Positions 9,283-19,131 are shown, counted from the first letter of the stretch. The stretch is 33,968 nucleotides of DNA from Emmonsiellopsis sp. PD_33 (GCA_032988165.1 JANTQF010000372.1:1-33968), one strand, 5' to 3'. The notes: a model not told the origin generated them from the letters alone. A program made the numbers and translations.

Positions 9283-9950
9283 AATGGATGTTTGTTATTC
9301 TAAGGATAGTTGGGGGTTGGGTGATTAATTAGATATCCATCTTGTTACCCTGCTTGGGTTGTTGTTGATAAGATCGTCCTGTTGGGTTGGTTTCTTCTAC
9401 CCCCCCTTGTTATACAAATGCATACAGGTCACTCAGCGAGACGAAGAAGAGGAAGAGGAAGTGAGTAGTTGATTATACTATAGGTTCTCGGATTCTCATG
9501 CATTGATTCTTGACTGTAAGCAGATAAGCTGTCAGATCGAACTCGTATAGCCATTTGTCATGAATTCGAGTACTAGTTAGGTATTTCAACATGCAAGTAA
9601 GGTCATCATTAAATTTTTATGCCCTGCTTATCCCTGGAATACTCGTGGCGGCAGTCGATATGCATTTCGTTGTAGTATTCGGCATTTATTTAGTTGTCTA
9701 TGTAGTTAGTCTGTCCCACGCTCTGGCCTCTCTCCATCTCCAACATCAACCTCAACCTCATCTCATCTCCAACCCATCCCAACCATCCCAACTCACGCTC
9801 TCTTGCCTCCGCCGCCCTGTCAATCGTTCAAGTCCGCCCGCCCTGCCCGTCGGTTTATTTATCGCTGCGTCATCCTTAGATATATACATCCCCCCTCGAG
9901 TCCAGGAAGGGTTCTGTGTGGAGATCTCTCCCCAGCCCGTCCGGCGAACC
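9283..9950. other. intergenic: ERG8 3' flank and leader of the ubiquitin-fold gene
   Basis: No separate gene is supported. From 9591 the frame of the next gene is open with an ATG and a hydrophobic stretch, but the better start is at 9951. The CT-rich, CAAC-rich sequence at 9720-9830 looks like an untranslated leader. Confidence 0.55.
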
Positions 9951-11002
9951 ATGGCATTGCCCACCCACCACGCCCGCGATGCTGCTGCGGCCGCCGCCGA
10001 CGACCAGCCTCAACCCCAGTCCCAGCCCTCGTTACAACAGCCCGTCTCCTCGTCGTCCCCGGCCAACCCAGCCACTCCCGCCGCCGCCGTCGAGGATCCA
10101 ACCCCTGCCGTCCCATCTGCCACAACCGCCAACCCCCCGCCTCTCGACCCATCCTCCTCAGACCCCCTAGACCCCCCAGGCACAAGCACCACGATACAAG
10201 ACCCCTCGCCGTCCATGGCATCGCCGCCTCCCGACCCCTCCTCTGCCCCCGACACCGCTCCCTCCCCACATCCTCCCCCTTCGCCCGAAACACAACCACA
10301 ACCACAACCCGCCACCACCACAACAACAACACTATCAGCCAGCGAGACGCGCGAGTCCAAAACCTCAGACCCCGCCATTGGCCCGCCCTCCGACGTGCTG
10401 ACCCCCTCGGCGAAGGAATCCGACGACGCCGGCCAGTCGCTGGTCATCAACCTGCTGCTGACCACGGGGGCGAGACATCCGTTCAAGATCGATGGCAAGT
10501 ATCTGCGGAAACGGCAGGTGGAGGTGCCGGATGGGAACCCGTTTGCGATGAGCGTGTATACATTGAAGGAGTTGATATGGAGGGAGTGGCGATCAGGTAT
10601 GGATTTGAATGCTATCTGGGTTCTCATCTCATATTTGTTTTGCGGTAATGCTATGACTATGACTATGGTTATTTACTGACAGCAATTTTCTAGAATGGGA
10701 ACCTCGACCCTCTTCCCCGGGCTCGATTCGTCTGATATCGTTTGGGAAACTATTAGAAGACAAGTCCCCGCTGTCCGGTATGTCGTTCCCATATACTACC
10801 CCCTTTCCTATATAAACCGGATCCCAATGCTCATATCATCGCAGACTCGAGGTTTACCCAAGATGCCCCCAATGTCGTGCACATGACGGTAAAACCGCAG
10901 GAGGTCGTCGACGAGGAGGACGCCAAGGCCAACAAGGCCAGTTCCGGCAGGGACCGGGATGGCGGTGACCCCAGCCCGCATTGCCGATGTGTCATCCTGT
11001 AG
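9951..11002 (+). CDS. membrane-anchored ubiquitin-fold protein (UBL3/MUB-like), C-terminal CaaX box
   Basis: Three exons, 9951-10596, 10694-10777 and 10845-11002, give 295 residues. Residues 1-160 are low-complexity, dominated by Pro, Ser, Thr, Gln and Ala. Residues about 163-263 form a beta-grasp fold: VINLLLTTGARHPFKID, then NPFAMSVYTLKELIW, then IRLISFGKLLEDKSPLS, FTQDAPNVVHMTVKP. This is the pattern of the UBL3/MUB family (Rad60-SLD_2-like), in which a ubiquitin fold is tethered to membrane by a lipid instead of being conjugated. The protein ends in CRCVIL: CVIL is a CaaX box whose final Leu predicts geranylgeranylation, with a nearby Cys available for palmitoylation. Finding the lipid box only after both introns are removed supports the model. 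In other organisms such proteins recruit E2 enzymes to membranes; that role here is inference. The chosen ATG has a strong context (AACCATGGC). Confidence 0.88.
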
Positions 11003-12086
11003 CTGTATATGCTTTATGGATGTGGAATGGTTGGTGTACGGTGGTTGGGTTGGGTTGGGTTGGGTATGGCTTGCTTTGCTTTGCTTCACTTCCCTTGGGA
11101 GTGCGGAAGAGGGGGCCGGAGGACATTTTTTTTTTTTTTCATTTCTCATTATTCCCTTTTTTGTTTCTTCCTTTTATTCATTTCCTCTTGTCCTTGTCTT
11201 GTCATAATTATCTGAGCGCTTGCGCCTTTTTCACTGCACTACAACTATTTTCCTGATGGCCTCTTTAACACCCCCCCCCCCTCTCATCTCCTCTATCTCT
11301 TATCTGTTTTATTTCATTTTTCATTTTTTTGTCCAGTCAGTTTATTATTTAGCATACAAGGGTCCCAGCACGCAACGCAACGCAACACAAATGCATTTTT
11401 TTGTCTTATTTTTTTTTTTTTTGATTTTATTCCCCTTACTCTTTGCTATTTATTTATTTAGTTAGTTTTTGGCTATGTTGGGATTACATTATCCAGAAAG
11501 AGAAAGAGGAATGTCCAATGTGTTTCTCCCAACACTTGCCAAAGTACTATTTTCCATTATCTCGGTGTTTTTTTTTTTTTTCATTTCAACTATTCTATCT
11601 ATCTACACTCTACTCAATGTCTGTGTTGTCCCCCCCCCTTTTTTTGTATAAGAGCGCATGTCTTTTTGGCTGTTTTTTTTAACTATTGTGTTTATTTATT
11701 CGTGCAGTGTTAAATGTTCGGATGTCTCTGTTATTATATAGGATATATAGTGCTGATTATATACATATCTCTCTCTATTGTCTTGAAATAGGAAGAGAAG
11801 TGAATAGGTAGCAGTTTAGATAACTGGCTATCTTTCCATCGCTATCAAGTCTACTAACAAGTCTTGACCCGATCACATGGACGACGAGGGAAAAAAAAGA
11901 AAACATGTTCTTAGAAAATAATTTTTTCTCTAGAAAGCTAGGTAAGGTAGTTCAAGAGGCTGCAAAACATGACTGTAACATTTAATTTAACCCATTGGCC
12001 CGGTTTAAGACAGATAAAAGAAGTAAAAACAAGAGAACCCCATCGATTTAAAAACGCAAAACGAAGTCAACTGGTAGGTATTGTGA
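11003..12086. other. intergenic between convergent genes, homopolymer-rich
   Basis: Shared 3' flank of the ubiquitin-fold gene (plus) and UMP1 (minus). No gene is seen. Bases 11120-11690 hold repeated T runs of 12 or more and C runs of 8 or more on the plus strand, and the open frames there only encode Phe/Ser/Leu-rich low-complexity sequence. Bases 11700-12060 are AT-rich without structure that I can recognise. Confidence 0.65.
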
Positions 12087-12835
12087 TCACCAGCTGTTCA
12101 TCTTCACTCGCTGCTCGAGCTCGTCGTGGAAGGCGGCGGGTTCGCGGAGGTCGTCGCCTGGATTTTGAAAAAGAGGGGTTAGTTAGATATATTCTATCGA
12201 AAATGAAAGGGGGCGGGAAGGGTGATGTGGCAGATGATAGGGATCGGGGGTATATATATATATCCCTCCCCATCCATCCATCCATCCATCATCCATCCAT
12301 AACCACCGAGAAATAAAAAAAAACGTAAACCCAAGCAAAACATACCATCAAAAACATCCTCCCACCCGACCTCCGTCTCCCTCCCCCCCAACGCAAGAAT
12401 ATCCGCATGCACACTGCCCCCCCTCCCACCCCCCAACGCCGCAGGCTTCCACTCGCCCTCGCGAACAATCTTCAGCTCCATCCCGCGCCGCACCGGCTCT
12501 GCGATCCCATATACCCGGCGCAGAGACTCCATCTTCATCGCGTCGTGCGTTTGGCGCCATTGGAGCAGGCGGGCTTCGAGGGGGTGGGTGGATGTTAGGG
12601 CTGGTTTTTGTTGGCTGGATGGGGTTGTGGTGGTGGTGGAGGGGGGTTGTTGGGTTAGTGAGGCGCGGAGGGTGTCGTGGACGCCGGGAGCGGAGGGGGC
12701 GCCTTTGCTTAGAGCGCCGAGGGGGGTGTTGGAGGTTTGGCTGGTGTTTGTTGAGGGGGGGGCGATGTGGAGAGGCTGGGGGGAGGGTTAGCGGTGGGTG
12801 GATGAGAGATGGGGATTAATGAGCTGGCTTACCAT
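12087..12835 (-). CDS. UMP1: proteasome maturation factor UMP1 (POMP)
   Basis: Three exons: 12835-12833 (the start codon only), 12775-12346 and 12157-12087, giving 167 residues. UMP1 is the chaperone that helps two half-20S proteasomes join and is then degraded as the first substrate. The sequence matches family landmarks: SAPGVHDTLRASL near the N-terminus, HPLEARLLQWRQT, then MKMESLRRVYGIAEPVRRGM and ELKIVREGEWKPA, the conserved core, then HADILAL and GWEDVF, and a C-terminus ending in KMNSW. The first exon contributes only ATG before a GTAAGC donor; the 57-bp intron ends in CCCCCCAG and no other upstream ATG is available. Intron 2 carries TA and CCAT microsatellites. It is divergent from the mitochondrial uS12 gene. 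The coding strand turns from C-rich to G-rich near residue 75. Confidence 0.92.
12251..12300. repeat. TA and CCAT microsatellites in UMP1 intron 2
   Basis: A (TA)6 run at 12251-12262 is followed by about seven CCAT units, one imperfect, at 12270-12300. Both fall inside the 188-bp second intron of UMP1, so length changes would not alter the protein. Confidence 0.8.
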
Positions 12836-13174
12836 GATGGATGGGATATGGGGGGATGGACGGGGTAGACAGGAGGTTGTATGGGCGGTAGAGGTGCGGA
12901 GAGGAGGAGTATCTGTGGTATGTATTGAGAGAGCGGGTGGTTTGGAACGGGATGTTGAAGCCGGCGATGATGTCTCCAGGCAAACGGCAACCGCGTCAAG
13001 CTTGTCCGGCGGCCCGCAGGCGCCAACACCGCAGCTCGGTCACGTGGGCCGAACTCAATCTCAACCTCCAAATTTCCCAACTGGGAACTCACTATCAAAC
13101 TTGCATCTCGACGCTCCATCGCATTGCGGGCGCAATCAGCCTCACCACCACCACCAGCCCACAAACCGCCCGCC
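12836..13174. promoter_or_regulatory. bidirectional promoter UMP1 / mitochondrial uS12, with E-box
   Basis: The 339 bp between the two divergent start codons must hold both promoters. A TCACGTG E-box lies at 13040-13046, the core recognised by Cbf1-like bHLH factors. A CCAAT box is not evident. Coupling a proteasome assembly factor to a mitochondrial ribosomal protein by one promoter suggests shared growth control, which is inference. Confidence 0.5.
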
Positions 13175-13866
13175 ATGCCGTCCCTCACACCCTCGCCGCT
13201 GACGATGCGGCTCCTCCGCCAATTCCTCCGCCCATCGCCAACCACCACCATATCTCCCTCCCTCCGCTCCTCTCCAACGAAACGCGCCTTCTCCGCCCTC
13301 CGCAACCCCCTCCTCCTCCACCGCAGCATCCTCCCAACCACCCCCACCCCCACCACAACCCTCTCCTCCCTCCGCCACTTCACCACCACCCCGACCCCCT
13401 TCTCAACCCTCAACCAAGTCCGCCGCGGCTGCCGCCACGGCAAAAAAGCCCGCAAAGTGCGCTCGCCCGCGCTCATCGGCCGCCCCGAGATGAAAGGCGT
13501 CTGCCTAAAGACGGGTGTCACGAAGCCCAAGAAACCAAACTCAGGCGAGCGCAAGACGGCCAGGATCCGGCTGAGTAATGGCTCCGTGGTGACTTCGTAT
13601 ATCCCCGGTGAAGGGCATAATATTCAGCAGCATAGTGTTGTGTTGATTCGCGGGGGGAGAGCGCAGGATTGTCCTGGTGTGAGGTATCATTGTGTTAGGG
13701 GGGCGTTGGATTTGGTGAGTTTTTGACTTTTCTTTTTTTTTGGTTTTTTTTTTGGGGGGAGGGGGTGTTTGGATGGGTTGCTAATTATTGTGTGTGATAG
13801 TCTGGTGTTGGTAATCGGATAACGAGCCGGTCGAAGTATGGGACGAAGAAGCCGAAGAGTGGTTAG
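13175..13866 (+). CDS. mitochondrial small ribosomal subunit protein uS12m
   Basis: Two exons, 13175-13714 and 13801-13866, give 201 residues. The C-terminal 120 residues are a clear S12: VRRGCRHGKKARKVRSPAL, then CLKTGVTKPKKPNSGERKTA, then IPGEGHNIQQHS, RGGRAQDCPGVRYHCVRGAL and, after the intron, a basic tail ending KYGTKKPKSG. S12 lines the decoding centre of the small subunit. The N-terminal 80 residues are Arg/Ser/Thr/Pro-rich with few acidic residues, as expected for a mitochondrial targeting sequence, so it acts in the matrix. A second in-frame ATG at 13205 (MRLLRQFLRP) is also a good presequence start; I prefer 13175 for its context (CGCCATGCC). It shares a promoter with UMP1. Mitochondrial identity rests on the presequence and on the bacterial-type S12 core. 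Confidence 0.93.
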
Positions 13867-14841
13867 TTGGGTTTTGGAGTGGGAGGTTGGATGGATGTAT
13901 GGCTGGGCCGGGAGTGGGCCGGCTATGCTTGTTTGATGGTACTATATCTTTTGTTTCGATAGACTGACTGGCTTAAGAGTTGTTAAATGTATATTATGTT
14001 GCCATTTCAAATTTCAAAACATATTTGGTTTTCCGAGTCCCACATTGCCATTTTATTTATCCGGAAGTAATTGAGGCAAAGAAAGGGGTCATATTAATAG
14101 CCATTGTATCCCTTCCTGAATGGAGACGTGGCCTTTCTATCCATACTGACGATATAGAAATGAAACGAAAAGCGAAGAATAAAATCAACGGACATATATA
14201 TAAACATAAACAGGAAACTAGCCAGCCACCTCTGGCAATGAACCAACTCGTGCTCTCGTTGACCCCCTGCAAGCGTAGCCACATACTACCTCCCCCAAAA
14301 CAATGCAGCAATATAGGAAAAAGAAAACTTGGTTTTAATACATGATGTAAATATAGGGAATAATGATCAAGGGAAAAGGGAAAAGAAGAGAAGAAAAGAA
14401 AAAGAAAAAGGGGTGACTAAAAGCTTATCCGGTCAAACAGACTCCATATAATTTTGGAAAAGACATTGCAAGATTTCCTTCCCCCGGTACATACTCCCAA
14501 GTTTAACAACCAGATATGATGCGGAAGCCGTCAAGAAATGTAAAATGTGGTACAAAAAGGATTGCCGGGGAAAAATTGGCAGGGGAGGGGTGAATGAGGA
14601 AGGAAGACAAGGGAGGCGGAGGAGTAGGTGGAGGTGAGAGGTTAGGAGAAATTATCGGTCCACAGAAGTGGAAGGAAAAGAAACATCGACAATTTGTCTA
14701 ACCGAGTTTTGATGTGCCGAAATGTTCGCTGCTGATGCTGGATGTGCTGAGGCGTCGACGACCAAAACGTGCCTTGAAGCCTACTATCGAGACAGTCGTG
14801 ATCGCCAATATGCCCCCAATGAATATAAGAATGACGGCTAG
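13867..14841. other. intergenic between convergent genes
   Basis: 3' flanks of uS12m (plus) and of the mannosyltransferase (minus). No gene is seen; the open frames at 13980-14345 on both strands are short and lack family motifs. An AG-rich run lies at 14365-14410. Confidence 0.6.
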
Positions 14842-16275
14842 TCAATCCTGCTCTCCCTCATAGCCCTCAGGCTTCTTCAATTTGTTGATATCGAAGTATC
14901 GGGATGTGCCTGTAGAGGGTGGGGATGTTAGAAAATGAAAAGCGAATTAATTTATCTCACAACTGCAACTTACAAGAGTATCCCTTCCAGTCAAAGTTAT
15001 CTCTGGGATTGCAGTGACATTTCAAGTCAAGCCTCGTTTGCTCCCCAGTCGGGCAGTGCACGAAGGGCACGTGGCGGTAAGCAATTTCGTTGAAGAAATG
15101 GATTTCCTCCTTTTCTAGTAAGAGGGCGGCGGCGATGGAGTGCACCGGTGCATCGCCCCATCTCTCGTAAAAGAATCCTCCATCCCTATCGAGCACGTTG
15201 AAATAATCAATGTACTGCTGGGATCGTAGCCAATTCAGATTTCCAATTTCAAAATTGGACCACTGGGGGTAGATAATTAGTTAAGACAACCAAAAAGCAT
15301 ATCGGGATTGAATACATACGAAATGGCAAAGGTTGTATGATTTCCCACCATCTTCGCTGACAAATTCCAGGTTGTTGTTCTCCGCGATATGTTGAGGATA
15401 CTTGTCCATAAATTTCTTGACGCTGTCCCATATCGAGTTAACGGTCTCTTTATATTCGTATAGACTGAGCACGAAGCTATATTTCTTCTTGTTGTCCCTC
15501 ATAAACTTGAAAGGGTCGAACGCAATATCGCAGAAATATTCGATGCTGGGTTCCACACGCCAGTAAAACTCGAACTGTTGCATGATTTCATGGCGGAAGA
15601 AAAATCCGGATTCATAGCGGCACATGTGTCTGTAGCTGATAGAGTCTCCGTAGATGACTTGTTTCTCCTTCATCTCCTCTCGCACCTTTGCTGCCTTTTC
15701 TTGGTCGATAAAGTCGGGGAACGACCAATGCTCGGACGGAATGATGCCGTAGTGAGTTTCTCCAGATACAAGCGCAGAAGTTATCTTTTTGAACTCGTCG
15801 TTGAATGGCTTGTCGTTGAGAAATACCCAGGGATAATTATGGTTTCTGTTGAAACGATCCTCCACTTGCCGAATCGATTTGGCAATCTCCCAAAGATCTC
15901 CATTTCTCGCAAGCGTTACAAATGTAGCGTTTGCTCGTCCATCAGCGGGGGGTGGAGGGTTCGCAGCGGGAGCAGCTGCATGTGTTGGGGCAGCCTTTCC
16001 GGCTTCTTGTCCTTTTTCAGTAGGCCCGGCTTGAGGGGCAGGCCTGGTGTCTGGCTTTTGAGCCGCTCCGGGGTTCAGGTTCGTTACGACATCACTGGTG
16101 CTTGGAAGAGGCAACGAAGAGGATGATATGAAATGTAAAATGGCGAGTCCCTGTTCGAAACAAAGAAAACATGTCAGCGCTGAACCCCCATATCAACGGG
16201 GATTTCTTGACGGATAGTACCTACCAGGACTGCGAACAGAATGTACCGGAGGTACTTCCCCGTAACCCAATTCAT
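14842..16275 (-). CDS. alpha-1,2-mannosyltransferase, KRE2/MNT1 family (GT15)
   Basis: Four exons, 16275-16225, 16150-15320, 15262-14974 and 14909-14842, give 412 residues, the usual GT15 size. It is a type II membrane protein: a short cytosolic tail, then a single anchor (about residues 9-29, YLRYILFAVLGLAILHFI), then a Pro/Ala-rich stem (about 35-95), then the catalytic domain. GT15 enzymes transfer mannose from GDP-mannose in alpha-1,2 linkage to O- and N-linked glycans and glycolipids in the Golgi. Family motifs are present: NATFVTLARNGDLWEI, YPWVFLNDKPFNDEF, FYWRVEPSIEYFCDIAFDPF (with the Glu of the WRVEP metal-binding segment), YNLCHFWSNFEIGNLNWLRS (including the putative nucleophile Glu), and FFYERWGDAPVHSIAAAL (including the metal-binding His). 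Exon 1 supplies half of the membrane anchor. Which paralogue (KRE2, KTR1 or KTR4-like) cannot be decided here. Confidence 0.95.
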
Positions 16276-17788
16276 GACTGCACACGCCCTAACCAAGCGC
16301 TGGTTCTCTTACGAGCAGGCTGTTTCGACCAGCGGAACAGGGGGGCAGCGGAGAGATGGAGGGTATCGAATGTTGAAACGAGGCAGCCTTTATCAGGCTG
16401 GAAGTATGGACTGTGGTATTGACTCCAGGTTGAGGTTTTGGGGTTTGATAAGGAGTCACAGATGGAGAATGGCTGTGGAGGCAGAAACAAGGATAGAGTC
16501 GGCGAAACAGTGGTAGGGATCAGAGGCCACGGTCTCGGAGTCGCAGGTCATCTGTACAGTCCAGAAACGATAATCAGCGGGCCGGAGGCACCGGAAGCAT
16601 CGGGATGCGCAGTACAGAGCAGCTCCGGGGGGGTAGCGAGTGTTGAGGAGACGGCGAGAGAGAGCGGAGAGAGCAGGTTGCGGAGAGATGAGGTTGGCGG
16701 AAGGTTGGCGGCTGTCTGGTAGAATTACGGTTCTGGTATTACGGGCCGCCCACGTTACGTAATGCGCGGTTGGCGGGCACTGTGGCTTCGATACCAAAAT
16801 TACGGTACTGCAATACAGCCTGCTGCCCCTGATTATTGATAAACGTCGTCTCTCCTGAGTTAAGTTGTCCTCCCTCGGCCTCGTCAACCGTGTTGGTGTG
16901 TGCTGCACCGGCGTTACGCGGTGCACAATGTGTCTGCAGTGTCATTTGGGCGGCGTGGTCTTGGAGCGCCATCCCAGTCTAATTGGCGGTGATTGGCCTG
17001 GTCTTTGATGATTCCAGATCGCCCGTTGCGCTGGCCAGAGAATCATTTTATTATTAGTGTGGCTTTCTGGTAACACTTCCAAAACCCACATGAAGATTTC
17101 AATGTTATTAGTGTTCGGGCCAGGGTGGCTAACTCGGGTGGTTGAAAACAGATTACTTTTTGCGTCATTCAGGGGGGTTTGTTTCCTGGTGCATGATTTT
17201 GCTTTCAGACCACGGCTTGGGGAATCTGCTGGTTTCACCACATATAAAATTGCCTGATGCGCCGAATCGCTCGAAGATTTCAGCCATAATACCTACTAGT
17301 ATGTAGGGCTTCCAGCACACCCGATGATCCATTCTACGATAGCGGTTGACGGCTAGCCACACAACCAAACAACAACTGGTGCCGATCCTGTCAGATCCCT
17401 CAGATCTATCCCGTATGACATGCAGCGAGCAGCAAATTGTGACGAAGATTCAAGATCACCACCGCTCTGTGAGTGGTTCAATCAACATCTGTCAGGAAAA
17501 TGGGAGCCACACCAATCATCCTTCCAATTATGAGACTCTCTTCCAGTCTCCCCCCTTAAGAACTAGAGATACCCTTATCAACATTCCTGAGGCTTACGTG
17601 CATATAAGCACCGATTTTACATTATTACTACTCTATATAATATGTTTATTTATAGGTCGCTTCTTGATTCAGACCAAGCTTCTGAAATCAGTCGGATGCT
17701 AGCATTAGGGCCACGGTCAGCAGCGATCGAGTCAGCTTTTTTTTCGCTGCGCTTTAAAGGTTTTCATGGTAGAATTATTTTAGTTGAG
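16276..17788. other. intergenic: promoter of the mannosyltransferase and unassigned sequence
   Basis: No convincing gene is present. A 156-codon open frame at 16456-16926 (minus) is Arg/Ser/Thr/Cys-rich without a motif, and I treat it as chance. Bases 16720-16920 repeat TTACG/CGTAA several times. Near 17295 there is another ACTAGTATG copy. Bases 17340-17700 look like AT-balanced spacer. Confidence 0.5.
16755..16762. promoter_or_regulatory. TTACGTAA palindrome (Yap/bZIP-type)
   Basis: A perfect TTACGTAA, the form of site used by Yap-type bZIP factors. Related ATTACGG words occur at about 16724, 16739 and 16799. It lies about 480 bp upstream of the mannosyltransferase start. Function is not established. 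Confidence 0.3.
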
Positions 17789-17798
17789 AAAAAAAAAA
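17789..17798 (-). terminator. Pol III T-run terminator of the first tRNA-Ser
   Basis: A run of ten A on the plus strand is ten T on the tRNA strand, 13 bases beyond the 3' end of the tRNA. This is the normal RNA polymerase III stop signal. Confidence 0.75.
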
Positions 17799-17810
17799 GA
17801 AAATGAGAAC

Positions 17811-17890
17811 GACAAGACAGGGATTCGAACCCTGGCCTCCGAAGAGAACAGCTTAGCAGGCTGTCGCGTTAACCACTCCGCCATCTTGCC
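17811..17890 (-). tRNA. tRNA-Ser (anticodon GCT), copy 1
   Basis: Read on the minus strand, the acceptor arms GGCAAGA and TCTTGTC pair over seven bases with one G-U. The anticodon stem ACAGC/GCTGT encloses the loop CTGCTAA, giving anticodon GCT at 17857-17855, which reads AGC and AGT serine codons. A long variable arm (TCTCTTCGGAG) marks a class II tRNA such as serine. The T arm is CAGGG-TTCGAAT-CCCTG. No intron is present, and CCA is not encoded, as is normal for eukaryotic nuclear genes. An identical copy lies 430 bp downstream. Confidence 0.97.
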
Positions 17891-17978
17891 ATTTGATGAC
17901 AAATCTGGTCTATTTTATTATGCATCGGTTAACAGCTAACCTCCTCGAGAAGCTATGGGTATTCTTTTCTGCCCCCAA

Positions 17979-18167
17979 TAAAAAGCCTTGAATACTTCCA
18001 CACCGCATCACTAATTGGTCAATTACGGGCGGTGAAACCTAGACACTAAAAAATATCGCTACCAGATCCCTCGGTATTTAGGCTATCTCCGAAGAAAAAG
18101 GCTTGGATACTTCCACACCAGGCCACCAATTGGTCAAATCTGGGTGGTGAAATAAGGACGCTAAAAG
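17979..18167. repeat. imperfect direct repeat between the two tRNA-Ser genes
   Basis: Two units of about 72 bp (about 17979-18050 and 18094-18167) align at roughly 80 percent. They share AATACTTCCACACC or GATACTTCCACACC, AATTGGTCAA and a GGTGAAA stretch. With the duplicated tRNA genes on each side they suggest an old local duplication. Confidence 0.7.
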
Positions 18168-18225
18168 GTGCAACGACGGTTGAGGATAGGGCTTTAACCA
18201 TTAATGATTGATTATTTGGGTTGAG

Positions 18226-18233
18226 AAAAAAAA
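18226..18233 (-). terminator. Pol III T-run terminator of the second tRNA-Ser
   Basis: Eight A on the plus strand (eight T on the tRNA strand), 8 bases past the tRNA 3' end. The TTGAGAAAAAAA context matches the flank of copy 1. Confidence 0.75.
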
Positions 18234-18240
18234 TGAAAAC

Positions 18241-18320
18241 GACAAGACAGGGATTCGAACCCTGGCCTCCGAAGAGAACAGCTTAGCAGGCTGTCGCGTT
18301 AACCACTCCGCCATCTTGCC
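18241..18320 (-). tRNA. tRNA-Ser (anticodon GCT), copy 2
   Basis: All 80 bases are identical to the copy at 17811-17890, in the same orientation, with the anticodon at 18287-18285. About 25 bp of 3' flank are also similar (TTGAGAAAAAAA...GAAAAC), while the 5' flank diverges soon after the acceptor stem. Identity of the tRNA with diverged flanks is expected when only the tRNA is under selection. Confidence 0.97.
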
Positions 18321-18398
18321 ACTTGATAGTAAGAAATTAGTCACGCTTTCACTGATATTCCTCACCGTCTCACATCAACTGCCACATCCAGGGGCTAC

Positions 18399-19131
18399 CT
18401 ATAATTCTTGGATTGCTGCCCTTAAGTCCGCCCTTGTATACACCGTCGAGAAGGTCTTGTCGAGTCTCCTCGTGCATAACTGAACCAGTAAATTCACGCG
18501 ACATTTTCTCGATACTTGGTAGCTGCTCTTCCTCTTGAAGACACTTTTCAGCCAAGTCACAAACGTTGTCTGACACATCGAACAATCAATTGTTCGTTCA
18601 ACTGCCATCGGGTGATACCGTGTTCCACTGGCTCCGAGATCTTCAACTGAGTCCTTTTCAGCTATTACTGTATTGCTGATGTTGACCTGGACCTGTCTAC
18701 CAGCTCTGTTACCGGTTTCGCCTGCTCTTTTCCTCTTTTTACCCCTCAGGTAATCGGTGTTCAAAGCCTGCAATAGCGCCTTCACGGTGGAAAATTGTTC
18801 TGGGTCGAAATGCCCTTTTGCCCTTGGCCGCCTCCGTGGATGTCTCAAAACGGGCCGGGCAATTGCCCCGTCTTTCTTCTTCTGTGCGTTAAGACAACAT
18901 AGGAGCATCAGTATCGACTGTGTCATGGTAAATACCCCCGGCCTCTTCCAGCTTTCTCACGTCTTCTTCCTTCTTAAACCCTTTTCGATAAAGCCATGCT
19001 CGGAGGCCAGGGTGCAGCGTTGCGACACTCGTGGTATCTTGACCGTTCATTCCCCATTCTGTTCTCCGTAAAACATGGGAAACAACAAGTCCAGCCTCAA
19101 AGAGATATGGGTGTATCTCAGAAACCCCCAT
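18399..19131 (-). CDS. unrecognised protein gene, possibly decaying
   Basis: I do not recognise this family. Exon 1 (19131-18961) starts MGVSEIHPYLFEAGLVVSHV and has an even, protein-like composition. A GTGAGA donor at 18960 and a TTAAC...GCACAG acceptor ending at 18882 define a 79-bp intron in phase 0. It leads into exon 2 (from 18881), a basic region with RHPRRRPRAKGHFDPEQF and GKKRKRAG, which resemble nuclear localisation signals. After about 18590 the open frame ends at 18399 in Arg/Cys-rich sequence, while another frame (18585-18370) reads like a more natural acidic C-terminus (EKCLQEEEQLPSIEKMS). A missed intron or a frameshift there is therefore likely. The frame is also open upstream of the ATG to about 19197, so a further 5' exon is possible. 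Coordinates are approximate. Confidence 0.35.

Noticed and set aside
11220..11682. Overlapping Phe/Leu/Ser-rich frames suggesting small membrane proteins
   Set aside because: They arise from long T and C homopolymer runs in a shared 3' flank.
16456..16926. 156-codon open frame on the minus strand upstream of the mannosyltransferase
   Set aside because: It is rich in Arg, Ser, Thr and Cys, has no motif, and splits over promoter-like sequence; it looks like chance in GC-rich DNA.
18208..18483. Plus-strand 91-codon frame across the second tRNA-Ser
   Set aside because: It overlaps the tRNA gene and has no protein-like features of its own.
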